NCBI GenBank assembly: GCA_045638145.1
Contig: JAZUAU010000021.1
Span: forward strand, 1-64,000
Origin: SFWF01 sp045638145
Lineage (GTDB): Bacteria; Bacillota; Clostridia; Oscillospirales; Acutalibacteraceae
Direction of reading: 5' to 3'
DNA length: 64,000 bases
Shown here: one piece after another, positions 47,857 to 57,155 of the stretch
How the letters are laid out: every line of letters starts with the position of its first letter
Numbering within the stretch: the stretch's first letter is position 1
The notes under the pieces: generated by a model
Databases searched by the model: none
What the model was told of the DNA's origin: nothing
The model's input: the letters and a program-made list of their open reading frames with translations, nothing else
Program-made: the position numbers and the translations under genes

Positions 47857-49167
47857 ATGGCACAGCGCTACTATCAACCCGAAATTGAGACTATGCCGGT
47901 CGAAGAACTGAAAAAACTTCAGTCGGAAAAGTTAGTTAAGCAGGTAAAGCACGTTTATGAAAACGTGGAGTATTACCGCAACCTTATGGACGAAAAGGGA
48001 GTTACCCCAGACGATATCAAGGGCATTGAAGACCTCCACAAGCTCCCCTTCCTTGCAAAATCAGATCTTCGCGACGCTTACCCTTACGGACTTCTTGCAA
48101 AGCCTCTTGAGGAATGTGTCAGAATTCAGTCTACCTCCGGTACAACGGGCAGACGTGTGGTTGCCTTCTACACCCAGCACGATGTTGACCTTTGGGAAGA
48201 GTGCTGCGCCCGCGCAATTGTTGCTGTAGGCGGCACTAAAGAGGATGTTTGTCAGGTTGCATACGGCTACGGACTTTTCACGGGCGGTCCCGGACTTAAC
48301 GGCGGCTCTCACAAGGTTGGCTGCCTTACTCTCCCCATGTCTTCGGGCTTTACCGACCGACAGATTCAGTTTATGATGGACCTTAAAGCCACCATTCTCT
48401 GCTGCACCCCCTCCTATGCCGCTTATATTGGTGAATCCTTAAAGGAACAGGGCTATACACCCGACCAAATCCCTCTAAAGGCAGGCATATTCGGTGCTGA
48501 ACCCTGGACCGAGGAAATGAGACAGAACATTCAAAACACCCTCGGCATTAAGGCTTATGATATTTACGGTCTTACCGAAACCTCGGGTCCCGGCGTTTCC
48601 TTCGAGTGTGAGGAGCAGACCGGTATGCATATTAACGAGGACCACTTCCTTGCAGAAATTATCGACCCCGATACAGGCGAGGTTCTCCCCGAGGGCAGCA
48701 AGGGCGAGCTTGTTTTTACCGCTCTTGACAAGGAAGCATTCCCTCTTCTCCGTTACAGAACACGTGATATCTGTGTACTTACACGTAAAAAGTGTTCCTG
48801 CGGACGCACTCATATCAAGATGTCGAAGCCGATGGGCAGAAGCGACGATATGATGATCATCCGCGGCGTAAATGTATTCCCAAGTCAGATTGAAACAGTT
48901 CTTCTTAAAGAGGGCTACTCTCCCAACTATCAGATTATTGTTGACCGCGTAAACAATAACGATACCTTTGACATCAATGTTGAAATGAATCCTGAACAGT
49001 TTACAGACACTGTCAGCGGAATTACCGATATGGAAAAGAAGCTTGGTGATGCTATGAAGCTAATGCTCGGCATCAACCCGAAGATTCATCTCGTTCCACC
49101 CAAGTCCATCACAAGAAGTGAAGGCAAGGCAATCAGAGTTATCGACAAGCGCAAGCTTCATGATTAA
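47857..49167 (+). CDS. paaK: Phenylacetate-CoA ligase
   Basis: A 436-residue PaaK-type ANL ligase. The phosphate-binding motif is STSGTTGRRVVAFYT (about 92-106), with YGLTETSGPGVS, the FTALDKEAFPLLRYRTRD loop and the C-terminal DDMMIIRGVNVFPSQIE and RSEGKAIRVID. It interconverts arylacetate, CoA and ATP with arylacetyl-CoA, AMP and PPi. Next to iorAB it probably acts on phenylacetate or related acids. AAAGGATG precedes the ATG. Controlled by the Phe T-box. Confidence 0.94.
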   Translation: MAQRYYQPEIETMPVEELKKLQSEKLVKQVKHVYENVEYYRNLMDEKGVTPDDIKGIEDLHKLPFLAKSDLRDAYPYGLLAKPLEECVRIQSTSGTTGRRVVAFYTQHDVDLWEECCARAIVAVGGTKEDVCQVAYGYGLFTGGPGLNGGSHKVGCLTLPMSSGFTDRQIQFMMDLKATILCCTPSYAAYIGESLKEQGYTPDQIPLKAGIFGAEPWTEEMRQNIQNTLGIKAYDIYGLTETSGPGVSFECEEQTGMHINEDHFLAEIIDPDTGEVLPEGSKGELVFTALDKEAFPLLRYRTRDICVLTRKKCSCGRTHIKMSKPMGRSDDMMIIRGVNVFPSQIETVLLKEGYSPNYQIIVDRVNNNDTFDINVEMNPEQFTDTVSGITDMEKKLGDAMKLMLGINPKIHLVPPKSITRSEGKAIRVIDKRKLHD

Positions 49168-49182
49168 AGGAGGATAATAACT

Positions 49183-49614
49183 ATGGCTATTAATCAGTTA
49201 ACAGTTTTCGTTGCAAATGAGCAGGGAGCTCTTTGCGGAATAACCGATACTCTGGCAGCGGCAAATATTGATATGCGCGCACTTTCCATTGCCGATACAA
49301 AGGATTTCGGTATCCTCCGTCTTATCGTAGACGGTAACGATGTCGCCGTAAAAGCGCTTGAGGAAAAGGGATATCTTGTAAAGATTACCCCCGTTGTCGG
49401 TGTTAAAATCGGTGATGCGCCCGGAAAACTCGCAAAGGCTCTCGACGTTATTGACGAAGCAGGAATAAATATTGAATATCTTTATGCATTCCTGACCAGA
49501 ACAGAGCGCCACGCTTACGTTGTTATCCGCGTTGCAGATAACGATGCGGCAGAAAAGGCACTCGAAGCCGCAGGCTTCCACCTTATTACCGATGCCGATG
49601 TGCACAAGCTATAA
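49183..49614 (+). CDS. ACT-domain protein
   Basis: A 143-residue protein of two tandem ACT domains (about 4-70 and 72-143): QLTVFVANEQGALCGITDTLAAANIDMRALSIADT and VGVKIGDAPGKLAKALDVIDEAGINIEYLYAF. ACT domains bind amino acids. Such genes regularly follow paaK and iorAB in anaerobes; it is probably an amino-acid-sensing partner rather than an enzyme. AAAGGAGG precedes the ATG, 15 bp after paaK. Confidence 0.9.
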   Translation: MAINQLTVFVANEQGALCGITDTLAAANIDMRALSIADTKDFGILRLIVDGNDVAVKALEEKGYLVKITPVVGVKIGDAPGKLAKALDVIDEAGINIEYLYAFLTRTERHAYVVIRVADNDAAEKALEAAGFHLITDADVHKL

Positions 49615-49653
49615 TACTCAGGTTAAACAATTTGAATTGAATTTTATGTATAC

Positions 49654-49696
49654 AAAAGCCACGGTTACGCTATTTTTGCGTAACCGTGGCTTTTTA
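49654..49696. terminator. Bidirectional terminator
   Basis: AAAAGCCACGGTTACGC / GCGTAACCGTGGCTTTT is a 17-bp perfect stem between the convergent ACT and GH2 genes. Confidence 0.92.
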
Positions 49697-49722
49697 TTGT
49701 TTACCCTAATCCAAATTATTAT

Positions 49723-52524
49723 TTAGAGAACTATTGTCTTAACGGCATAGTATCCTTCTGTCTTAAGCTCAGGTTTCCACTCCGGAAGACGGTTTATATA
49801 GCCTCCACACTCTATTTCACCGTATGTCTTAATCTGTATGGGATTGCCTTGTTCGTCAATTACCGCCACCGTTACGGTATGAACCTCACCGGGTTCGGAG
49901 AAGAGTACTGGTTTTACAACAAAGCCTTCCCCTCTTTTAGTAGCGGTAGTATCATTTATACAGGTAACCTTCTTCAGATTCTCCTGCATTACATAGTAGG
50001 CATATTTTGCATAACCATACATATCTATAATAGGCTTCATATACCCACCATCGTTAGCGCCGCCGAACAGAGCACTCCACATAAGTCCGTCAGCATCCAT
50101 AGCCCTGTATCTACGGACAGTATAGGATGCACAAAGTGCCTGATATGCCTGACTGATTCTCCAATCCTCAAAGGTGAGCTCGAAGCCTAGTACCGACTCA
50201 TCAGACACCTCATATGAAGTCGGGTTGAAATAAATCCCCTTCGCTTCCTTTGTTCTTGGATCCTGTCTACCGATTATTGCAAATTCGGTAACAAGATATG
50301 CTCTATCTGAGCTTTCAAGAAGTTTTTTCTGTTCAGCCCAATCCTGTCCTGCTCCGAGAGAATTGATGTAAGTGTGCGCCGCTCGGACAACGAGAGGGTC
50401 AGTCCACTCTGGAGTAGCCTCTACACTATTTTCAAAAGCATCGGTCTTTCCGTCGGTCGAGTAATAGTTGCAGCCGGGGATTTTAAAGCGGTCGTCCGCG
50501 TAATAATGGTGAGAAAACGGGCTTAGAAGCCTGCTTGTGTCAACCCTCTTAACGGCGGGGACAAACTCCTTGTATGCTCTGTCTATTTGCTCCAGTTCGG
50601 GCATGAATTCATTTGAGCCTTCCCAAATAATAATGCTCGGATGGTTAAGCCGCATTGAAATCTGTCTTATATATCCATCGCGCTGAATCCATTCGCCCTC
50701 CCACTCTATCTCATTAAGAGCATCAATATAGCGAGTGGTCCAAAGAAGCATTACACCGAGTCGGTCGGCTAGTCTCGCAAACCGCGCTTCATTGGTGCCA
50801 TAGCCAAGAATTTGCAGTCGCATAGTATTCCCTTGCATTCGCTTTAGCATTAGATATTGCCAGATTATCTGCCATTCGCGAGGACAGATATGGGTTGTCG
50901 AACACTCGTCGTGAGGCGGCAAATACTGCATTGTGAGTGTGCCGAAGAGCTGTGTTTTCTTACCATTTACAAAAATCGCACCATTTTTCTGTTCAATAGT
51001 TCGAAAGCCTGTTTCAACTACTGTATCATCAACCGCTTCACCCTTATCATTCACCGCTTCAAAGCGTATGTCATAAAGCTCAGGCGTTGCCGCTGACCAG
51101 AGGAAAATGTCCTGCAAGGTCAGCTCTGCCGACAAAGAGCCCTCAGATAAAAACTCGCCAAGTAGCCTTTCCTCTGCCTTTCTTGGCCAGGAGGGCGCCA
51201 TATAAAGCCTTATTTTGCAAGGCTCTGAGGTTTTGCAGGAAAACACCGCCTTTGCAGTTTTGCCCTCAGCATAAAGGGTCTTAATTCTTGGCTCGGTAAT
51301 ATGAATTTCATTTATAATATCAATAGAAATTTCATCCGAAAACCATCCGTTATAGGGGTCGCAATTCGAATGTCTGCGGCAAGGCATTTCAGCACCGCGG
51401 GGGTCAACCTCAACCGTGAGGATGTGCTCCCCTGCAGATTTGAGTTCCTCGGTTAGGTCAACCTTAAACTCTTCAAAGCCGTCTACCTCGCAAACGAGCT
51501 TATCATCGACATAGACCCTTCCGCCGGGGTCTAGAGATCCTACCGTGAGCAAGGCTTTCTTGCCCTGTTTTGCCGCAAACCTCTTTGTTAAAACAAGAAT
51601 TTTGTCGGCATTTTTAATATTACCTACCGAAAAAGGCAGTTTAACCTCGCCAAGGCTTTCTGCCTCTTCGATTACCTTATCGGCAGGGACAAAAAAATCT
51701 GTAATTTTACGCTTTGTGGTAGTGAGTTTTAGTGGTTTTACCCTCCACTCGCCTCTGTTAAAACCACCAGACGCTATCGTCAGCCTGTCAACCTCGTTGT
51801 AAACAGCAAGGTTTAGGGTCTGCGGCTCGCCGTCACCGTAGGAAACGGTTAGCCGGTCGTCGGTAAAGCTCATCTTAAGGCTCTGCCACTCGTTCCACTT
51901 TATATTGGCAATAGGAACTAACTCGGGATGATAACGGCTTGCCCTTGTAATTCCCACACAAATCTTTCCATTGGGATGAAGGGTTATCACAAACAGCTCC
52001 ACAACACCGTCGCGCAAAGCGATAAGTCTGTGTGAGGTGTTACAGCTCATTTTCGACTTCATTCCGTTATTTCTATACGCCTCGTCAAAATATAGGTCGA
52101 GCTGGAGCTCTCTTACTCTGCCACCCTCAATTTTATACTCGGCATTTGGTGAAGGTTGCATGGGCATGCCGTCGAAAACAACGGCTCCGTCCATGACCCT
52201 TACCCTCTTTGTATGAAGACTCCATCCCTCAAACTCATATTGTTTGGTTTTAAGGGCGGCATCCATATAGTTAAAGTTAATTCTCTCGGAAATCTTGGGA
52301 ATAGATACAGGTACACCAACAAGTTCTTCAAGCTCCTTTGCCTCTGCTTCGGGGCAAGCCTTAACCGAATATTCAGGAATATGATAGGTCTTACGGCAAA
52401 AGTCGGAATAGTGCTCTAAAAATTCCTTTTTTTGCTCGGGCGTAAATATTCCGTTATCGGTAAAGTCTCCTTGCCCTTTAAAGCTCGGGCTGTAATAGAA
52501 AAAATCGTGGTTTTCTACTCTCAT
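49723..52524 (-). CDS. Glycoside hydrolase family 2 protein (copy 1)
   Basis: A 933-residue GH2-type enzyme with an unusual N-terminal half of about 280 residues before the canonical sugar-binding jelly roll (about 290-410), an immunoglobulin-like domain (about 410-510) and a TIM barrel (about 515-800). The acid/base Glu is in IIWEGSNEF and a candidate nucleophile Glu in YLVTEFAIIG. No signal peptide, so it acts in the cytoplasm on an imported glycoside. It could be a beta-galactosidase, beta-glucuronidase or beta-mannosidase. Two-gene unit with a paralogue upstream. Confidence 0.85.
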   Translation of the reverse strand: MRVENHDFFYYSPSFKGQGDFTDNGIFTPEQKKEFLEHYSDFCRKTYHIPEYSVKACPEAEAKELEELVGVPVSIPKISERINFNYMDAALKTKQYEFEGWSLHTKRVRVMDGAVVFDGMPMQPSPNAEYKIEGGRVRELQLDLYFDEAYRNNGMKSKMSCNTSHRLIALRDGVVELFVITLHPNGKICVGITRASRYHPELVPIANIKWNEWQSLKMSFTDDRLTVSYGDGEPQTLNLAVYNEVDRLTIASGGFNRGEWRVKPLKLTTTKRKITDFFVPADKVIEEAESLGEVKLPFSVGNIKNADKILVLTKRFAAKQGKKALLTVGSLDPGGRVYVDDKLVCEVDGFEEFKVDLTEELKSAGEHILTVEVDPRGAEMPCRRHSNCDPYNGWFSDEISIDIINEIHITEPRIKTLYAEGKTAKAVFSCKTSEPCKIRLYMAPSWPRKAEERLLGEFLSEGSLSAELTLQDIFLWSAATPELYDIRFEAVNDKGEAVDDTVVETGFRTIEQKNGAIFVNGKKTQLFGTLTMQYLPPHDECSTTHICPREWQIIWQYLMLKRMQGNTMRLQILGYGTNEARFARLADRLGVMLLWTTRYIDALNEIEWEGEWIQRDGYIRQISMRLNHPSIIIWEGSNEFMPELEQIDRAYKEFVPAVKRVDTSRLLSPFSHHYYADDRFKIPGCNYYSTDGKTDAFENSVEATPEWTDPLVVRAAHTYINSLGAGQDWAEQKKLLESSDRAYLVTEFAIIGRQDPRTKEAKGIYFNPTSYEVSDESVLGFELTFEDWRISQAYQALCASYTVRRYRAMDADGLMWSALFGGANDGGYMKPIIDMYGYAKYAYYVMQENLKKVTCINDTTATKRGEGFVVKPVLFSEPGEVHTVTVAVIDEQGNPIQIKTYGEIECGGYINRLPEWKPELKTEGYYAVKTIVL

Positions 52525-52529
52525 TATAA

Positions 52530-55364
52530 CTACCTTTCTACCGTAAACTGAACTGAATAGTAGCCTTCACCCTCAATTTCGGGCTTCCACTCGGGAAGTC
52601 TCGTGATATAATCGGCAGTCTTTACATTTTGATAAACGAAGCTGTCTACTTTGTTACCATCAAGGTCGATTACCTCTGCTGTAACTGTAATATTATCTTC
52701 GGGATTTGCGAAAAGCACAGGCTTTACTGCAAAGCCGCGTCCTCGTTTGGTATCGTCGGTATCATTAAAGCAGGTAACCTCTTCGAAACATTCTCTCATT
52801 GTATAGAAGCCGTATTTTGCATAGCCGTAGTTATCAATGGGGGGCTTTAAGTAGCCTGCATCGTTTGCACCACCCATAAGACAGCACCAAAGCATTCCGT
52901 CAAAGTCTAAAATTCTGAACTTTCTGACTGCATAGCTGATACAAAGCGCCTGATATGCCTGACTGATTCTCCAATCGTCCTGAGCGAGGGGGAACTTCAG
53001 CACATTTTCATTCGGGAACTCATAAGAATAAGGCTGGAAGAAGAGCTCTTTTGCTTCTTTTGTTCTCGGGTCCTGTCTACCGATAACCGCAAATTCGGTT
53101 GCAAGGAATGCTCTTTCTTTATCCTCAATCATTCTGTTCTGCTCTTTCCAGGGTTGCTTGTGGAAAAGCTCCCAGGAGAAGCCGTATCCCATTGAATAAA
53201 CATAGGGGTGCGTGGAACGAACAACAAGAGGGTCGGTCCACCACTCGGTAGCGTTTGCGGGTCTGCCGAATGCGTCGGACTTTCCGTCGGTTGAGTAGCT
53301 GTTAAAGGGCGAGGTATTGGGATCGGATCCTGCGTAATAGTGGAAGGAAAGCGGGCAGAGAAGTCGAGATGTGTCTACTGCCTTTACTGCGGGAACATAG
53401 GACTCGTGGATGTGGTCAATATCCTCAAGAGACGCGCGGAATTCGTTTGAGCCCTCCCAGATTACAATACTCGGGTGGTTAAGGCGAAGGGAAATCTGAC
53501 GGATATAGCCCTCCTTTGCTCTCCACGGACCTTCCCACTCCATCTGCTCAATCGAGTCTATATAGCGGGTAATCCATATAAGCATAACGCCAAGTCGGTC
53601 GGCGTAGCGTGCGAAACGGACATCATTTGTTCCGTAGCCGAGGATATGAAGTCGAATCATATTTCCGCCGAGCTTTTTAAGCATCATATACTGCCAAACA
53701 ATCTGCCAGTCGCGGGGGCAGATATGGGTTGTTGCGGTCTCGTGATGAGGGGGCAGATACTGCATTATAAGTGCGCCCTTCATAACCGTCTTTTTGCCAT
53801 TGATGTAAATTGCGCCACCCTTTTGCTCTACAGTTCTAAAGCCTGTTTCAATAACAGTATCATCTACGGGAAGTCCTACCTTGTTTTCTGCTTCAAAGCG
53901 GATAGAATAAAGTGCCGGATTGTCTACCGTCCAAAGCTCAATGTTTTCGAGTTCAGAGATAGCGTTCAACTCATCGTTGCAATCAAATTCACCAAGCAGC
54001 TGCTCTTCTGCGTCGCCGCACATTGCCTTTGCCATATAAACCTTAATCTTGCAGGGTGCGCTTGTTTTGCAGGAGAATGAAACTGTTGCCTTGTCATTAT
54101 CTGTCTTAAGAGTTACCGCCTTTGCGTCGGTAATCTCTATTTCGTTTACAACCTCAACAGTTACATCCTCACAGAACCAACCGATATAGGAATCGATATT
54201 TCTGTGCCAGCGATAGAGCACCTCGGGACCACGGGGGTCAACCTCTATCACAAGGTTGTGTTTTTTACCTGTCTTGAGGTTTTCGGTTATATCAATTTTT
54301 ACCTGCTCAAAGCTATCTGTTTCAGCAATAAGACAGCCGTCGAGATAAACTCTTCCGCCGGGGTCGATTGAGCCAACAGTAAGCATAGCCTTTGCTCCTG
54401 CTTCTATCTCAAAGTCCTTTTCAAGACGAAGAATCTTATCGCGGTTTCTATAGTTTCCTACAGAATAGGGAATATCAACCTCACCGATAACCTCGGTCTC
54501 GAGAGCGGTAGTGTCGGCGGGCATGAAAAACTCTGTTATCTCGCCCTTTTCGGTAACGATTTTGATGGGCTTTATCTTCCACTCTCCCATCTGGAACATA
54601 CCGGTTGAGAAGAAGAGAATATCGGGTGCGTCCATTACCTTTCTCGGCTGGAAAACAGCTTCGTTTTCGTCAAACTGTGCACCGATGGTTTCATCGGTTA
54701 ATATTATTTTTACAGTATGCCAGCTATTAAACTCAACTCTTCCGAGGTCAAGTTTCTCGGGATGGTAAGCATCTACTTCGGGATAAAGAAAGGAGCAAAC
54801 ACCGTTAGCATAAACGTTGAGATTGATAATCTCCTTTATGCCTGCACGGACAGAGATAAGTCTGTGGGTGGAAACATCGGTAATTCCGTTAACAGGAAGT
54901 CCATTGTCAAAAGCCTTGTCCATATAAAAAGAGAAGATGAATTCCTTAGCGTTATCATCAGGTGACAGTCTGTAGCCTGCACCGGGATTCGGGGGGAGAG
55001 GGTCGCCCTTCATAACAACAGTGTCGCCCTCTACAACCGCTCTTGCTGTGTATAGGTCCCAGTTTTTATAAGCCGAGCGCTTCTCTACGAGACTAGCGTT
55101 CATAGAAGTAATATCAAGCCTTTTTGAAATATGAGGTGCCGCTACAGGAGCTTTAATCTTTTTCGTAAGCTCAATAGCCTCTTCCTCGGTAATCGGCTTA
55201 ACCGATTCATCGGGAAGATTATAGCTGTTCCTTAAAAAATCAGAATAATTTGCCAAAAAATTCTTTCTCTCTTCAGGGGTAAAGACCTCTGCACTTGTAA
55301 AGTCTGCAAAATCAAAATTTGCTTTGGGATCATAGTAGAAAAAATCACGATTTACTGTTTTCAT
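52530..55364 (-). CDS. Glycoside hydrolase family 2 protein (copy 2)
   Basis: A 944-residue paralogue of the downstream gene with the same domain order. Acid/base Glu is in VIWEGSNEF and the candidate nucleophile in FLATEFAVIGRQDPR. A segment KVKTADYITRLPEWKPEIEGEGYY near the C-terminus is shared by both copies. GGAGG lies 8 nt before the ATG at 55364; a longer in-frame start has no site. No sugar transporter gene is adjacent. The pair is separated by 5 bp, so translation is likely coupled. Confidence 0.85.
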   Translation of the reverse strand: MKTVNRDFFYYDPKANFDFADFTSAEVFTPEERKNFLANYSDFLRNSYNLPDESVKPITEEEAIELTKKIKAPVAAPHISKRLDITSMNASLVEKRSAYKNWDLYTARAVVEGDTVVMKGDPLPPNPGAGYRLSPDDNAKEFIFSFYMDKAFDNGLPVNGITDVSTHRLISVRAGIKEIINLNVYANGVCSFLYPEVDAYHPEKLDLGRVEFNSWHTVKIILTDETIGAQFDENEAVFQPRKVMDAPDILFFSTGMFQMGEWKIKPIKIVTEKGEITEFFMPADTTALETEVIGEVDIPYSVGNYRNRDKILRLEKDFEIEAGAKAMLTVGSIDPGGRVYLDGCLIAETDSFEQVKIDITENLKTGKKHNLVIEVDPRGPEVLYRWHRNIDSYIGWFCEDVTVEVVNEIEITDAKAVTLKTDNDKATVSFSCKTSAPCKIKVYMAKAMCGDAEEQLLGEFDCNDELNAISELENIELWTVDNPALYSIRFEAENKVGLPVDDTVIETGFRTVEQKGGAIYINGKKTVMKGALIMQYLPPHHETATTHICPRDWQIVWQYMMLKKLGGNMIRLHILGYGTNDVRFARYADRLGVMLIWITRYIDSIEQMEWEGPWRAKEGYIRQISLRLNHPSIVIWEGSNEFRASLEDIDHIHESYVPAVKAVDTSRLLCPLSFHYYAGSDPNTSPFNSYSTDGKSDAFGRPANATEWWTDPLVVRSTHPYVYSMGYGFSWELFHKQPWKEQNRMIEDKERAFLATEFAVIGRQDPRTKEAKELFFQPYSYEFPNENVLKFPLAQDDWRISQAYQALCISYAVRKFRILDFDGMLWCCLMGGANDAGYLKPPIDNYGYAKYGFYTMRECFEEVTCFNDTDDTKRGRGFAVKPVLFANPEDNITVTAEVIDLDGNKVDSFVYQNVKTADYITRLPEWKPEIEGEGYYSVQFTVER

Positions 55365-55450
55365 AATAGTCGCCTCCATATGGTGTTTTGCACGAAAAGC
55401 ACAATTCGCGCAAATATAATTTTTCCTTTTAAACAATACCATAAAATGAG

Positions 55451-55479
55451 AAAAAAGGCAACATTTCTGTTGCCTTTTT
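55451..55479. terminator. Terminator of the Gld-type operon
   Basis: AAAAAAGGCAACA-TTTC-TGTTGCCTTTTT, just beyond the DUF4340 gene and ahead of the GH2 operon. Confidence 0.88.
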
Positions 55480-55517
55480 CAAAACTTTATCAAATATTTA
55501 CAGTTTAATACTATCCG

Positions 55518-57155
55518 CTACGAGTTATAGACTTTTCCAGCTGCAACATTGGATGCATATTTAACTATATTCTTAAAGCTAGAGGAACCAATTAGTCCCT
55601 GCTGACTTCCGTCAACAACAACCTGATAGCGTCCGTTTTCGACCTCGTAATATTCGATTACAACGTCTTTGGCATCGCCCGTCTTTTTAAGGGTGATAGT
55701 CGCCGAGGGGCTCTTGCCGCTAATGTCGCTTTCGGCATAAGACACAGCCGTAATTCCGAGTACAAACTGATAATAACTCTGGAATTCCTCCGGTGAAGAT
55801 GCCTCCGCACCATTTATCTTAACCCCTGCTATGTCAAGTTGGCCTTCATCCTTTTCTGAGGGCTTTGTTACGATACCGAATGTGTGCTTTGTAACACCAG
55901 ATTCGATAACAAATTCCTCAATCGTACGAAGGTTTTCAATAAAAAAGAATACGGAATAAAGATTCTTCTGTTTGAGATTTACGGGACTGAGGTTTGCCGC
56001 CTTGGTATTGAGAATTACGTCCATATCGCTTACAACAAGAGCGTAATTTCCATCGGGCTGAAGCTTTGCAATGACCGTTCTTTCCTGCTTGCCCGCCTTA
56101 AGACTGACGTACAAATCAGGATTATCAAGACCAAACTTTTTAAGGTCTTCATCGGTCTTTGTAAAGCAGTAAAGTCCCCCGCTATCAATACCATTTGAGA
56201 AAAGCTCAATTATTGGTTCAATTCCTATATCGTTTGCAAGTCTCTTCATAGGCTCGACTATTTTAAAGGTGTTATATTCATAACCGGCATCACCAGATAC
56301 AGTTTCAAACTTGAAGGTCTTGTCGATGTTGTTGTTCTTAAAGTACATATAGTCGAACTTGGAGAGGGTGCCTTGGAAATAGTACTCTGCCGAGCCCTCT
56401 ACACTGCTGAAAGCGGGCACCCGCATAGCCTTTGAAAGCTCCATTATATCCTCAACCTCAAGCTTTGTAACGTATTTATTGGTTACAAAATAAACCTTCG
56501 GGTCGTCGGATACCGTAACATAATATCCGCTCTTATCGGCCGATTGCTTGCCAACCGTAATAACAAAGGCTTCGCCCTCTTTTGGGGTTACGGTAACGCT
56601 ATAGGTCGGCTTCTCGAAGCCATAGTCTACGCCATCCTTAATTTCATCTGCAATAATGCGGGTATACTTAACGTCAAGCGCCGACTTTGCAACCATACCG
56701 ACCGATGCCGTACTGGTATATTCCTTGGGCATAGAATCCTCATACCAAGTAGAAACAGTCGCTTCCTCGGCCCTTTCAGAGGTCATATTGAGGGTAAGCT
56801 TTTCTGTTTTAACCTGCACTTTAGAAACGAGCTCGTAATCAATATATTTGGAAACTACCGTTTCGTCGTTATAGGTCGATTCTCTTTCTGCCTCGAATCT
56901 CGCAAGCAAGAAAAACTCCTCAACGGTGGGGGCAGTTTCCTCTTCACTCATTATATCAATAAGGGTAACTATTCCGAAGATTGCACCGCCCAGAATAACA
57001 AGCACCGCAAACCCGAGAAGCACCTTTTTCCAAAGGCCCGGCTTCTTTATTTTATCGTGCTTTTCTTCGGGGTCAGAAAATACCGTTGAGTCTTCAAAAC
57101 TCTCTTCCTCTTCGAGGAGCTCTATATCCTTGTTCTCTTCAAAGGGGGCGCTCAT
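55518..57155 (-). CDS. DUF4340 domain membrane protein
   Basis: A 545-residue protein with an acidic cytoplasmic N-terminus (about 1-42), one transmembrane helix (about 45-68) and a large external region made of DUF4340-like beta-rich repeats (about 90-540; GYYVTVSDDPKVYFVTNKYV is typical). DUF4340 proteins regularly accompany Gld-type ABC transporters; their function is unknown. The ATG overlaps the end of the GldG gene by four bases (ATGA). Confidence 0.88.
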   Translation of the reverse strand: MSAPFEENKDIELLEEEESFEDSTVFSDPEEKHDKIKKPGLWKKVLLGFAVLVILGGAIFGIVTLIDIMSEEETAPTVEEFFLLARFEAERESTYNDETVVSKYIDYELVSKVQVKTEKLTLNMTSERAEEATVSTWYEDSMPKEYTSTASVGMVAKSALDVKYTRIIADEIKDGVDYGFEKPTYSVTVTPKEGEAFVITVGKQSADKSGYYVTVSDDPKVYFVTNKYVTKLEVEDIMELSKAMRVPAFSSVEGSAEYYFQGTLSKFDYMYFKNNNIDKTFKFETVSGDAGYEYNTFKIVEPMKRLANDIGIEPIIELFSNGIDSGGLYCFTKTDEDLKKFGLDNPDLYVSLKAGKQERTVIAKLQPDGNYALVVSDMDVILNTKAANLSPVNLKQKNLYSVFFFIENLRTIEEFVIESGVTKHTFGIVTKPSEKDEGQLDIAGVKINGAEASSPEEFQSYYQFVLGITAVSYAESDISGKSPSATITLKKTGDAKDVVIEYYEVENGRYQVVVDGSQQGLIGSSSFKNIVKYASNVAAGKVYNS

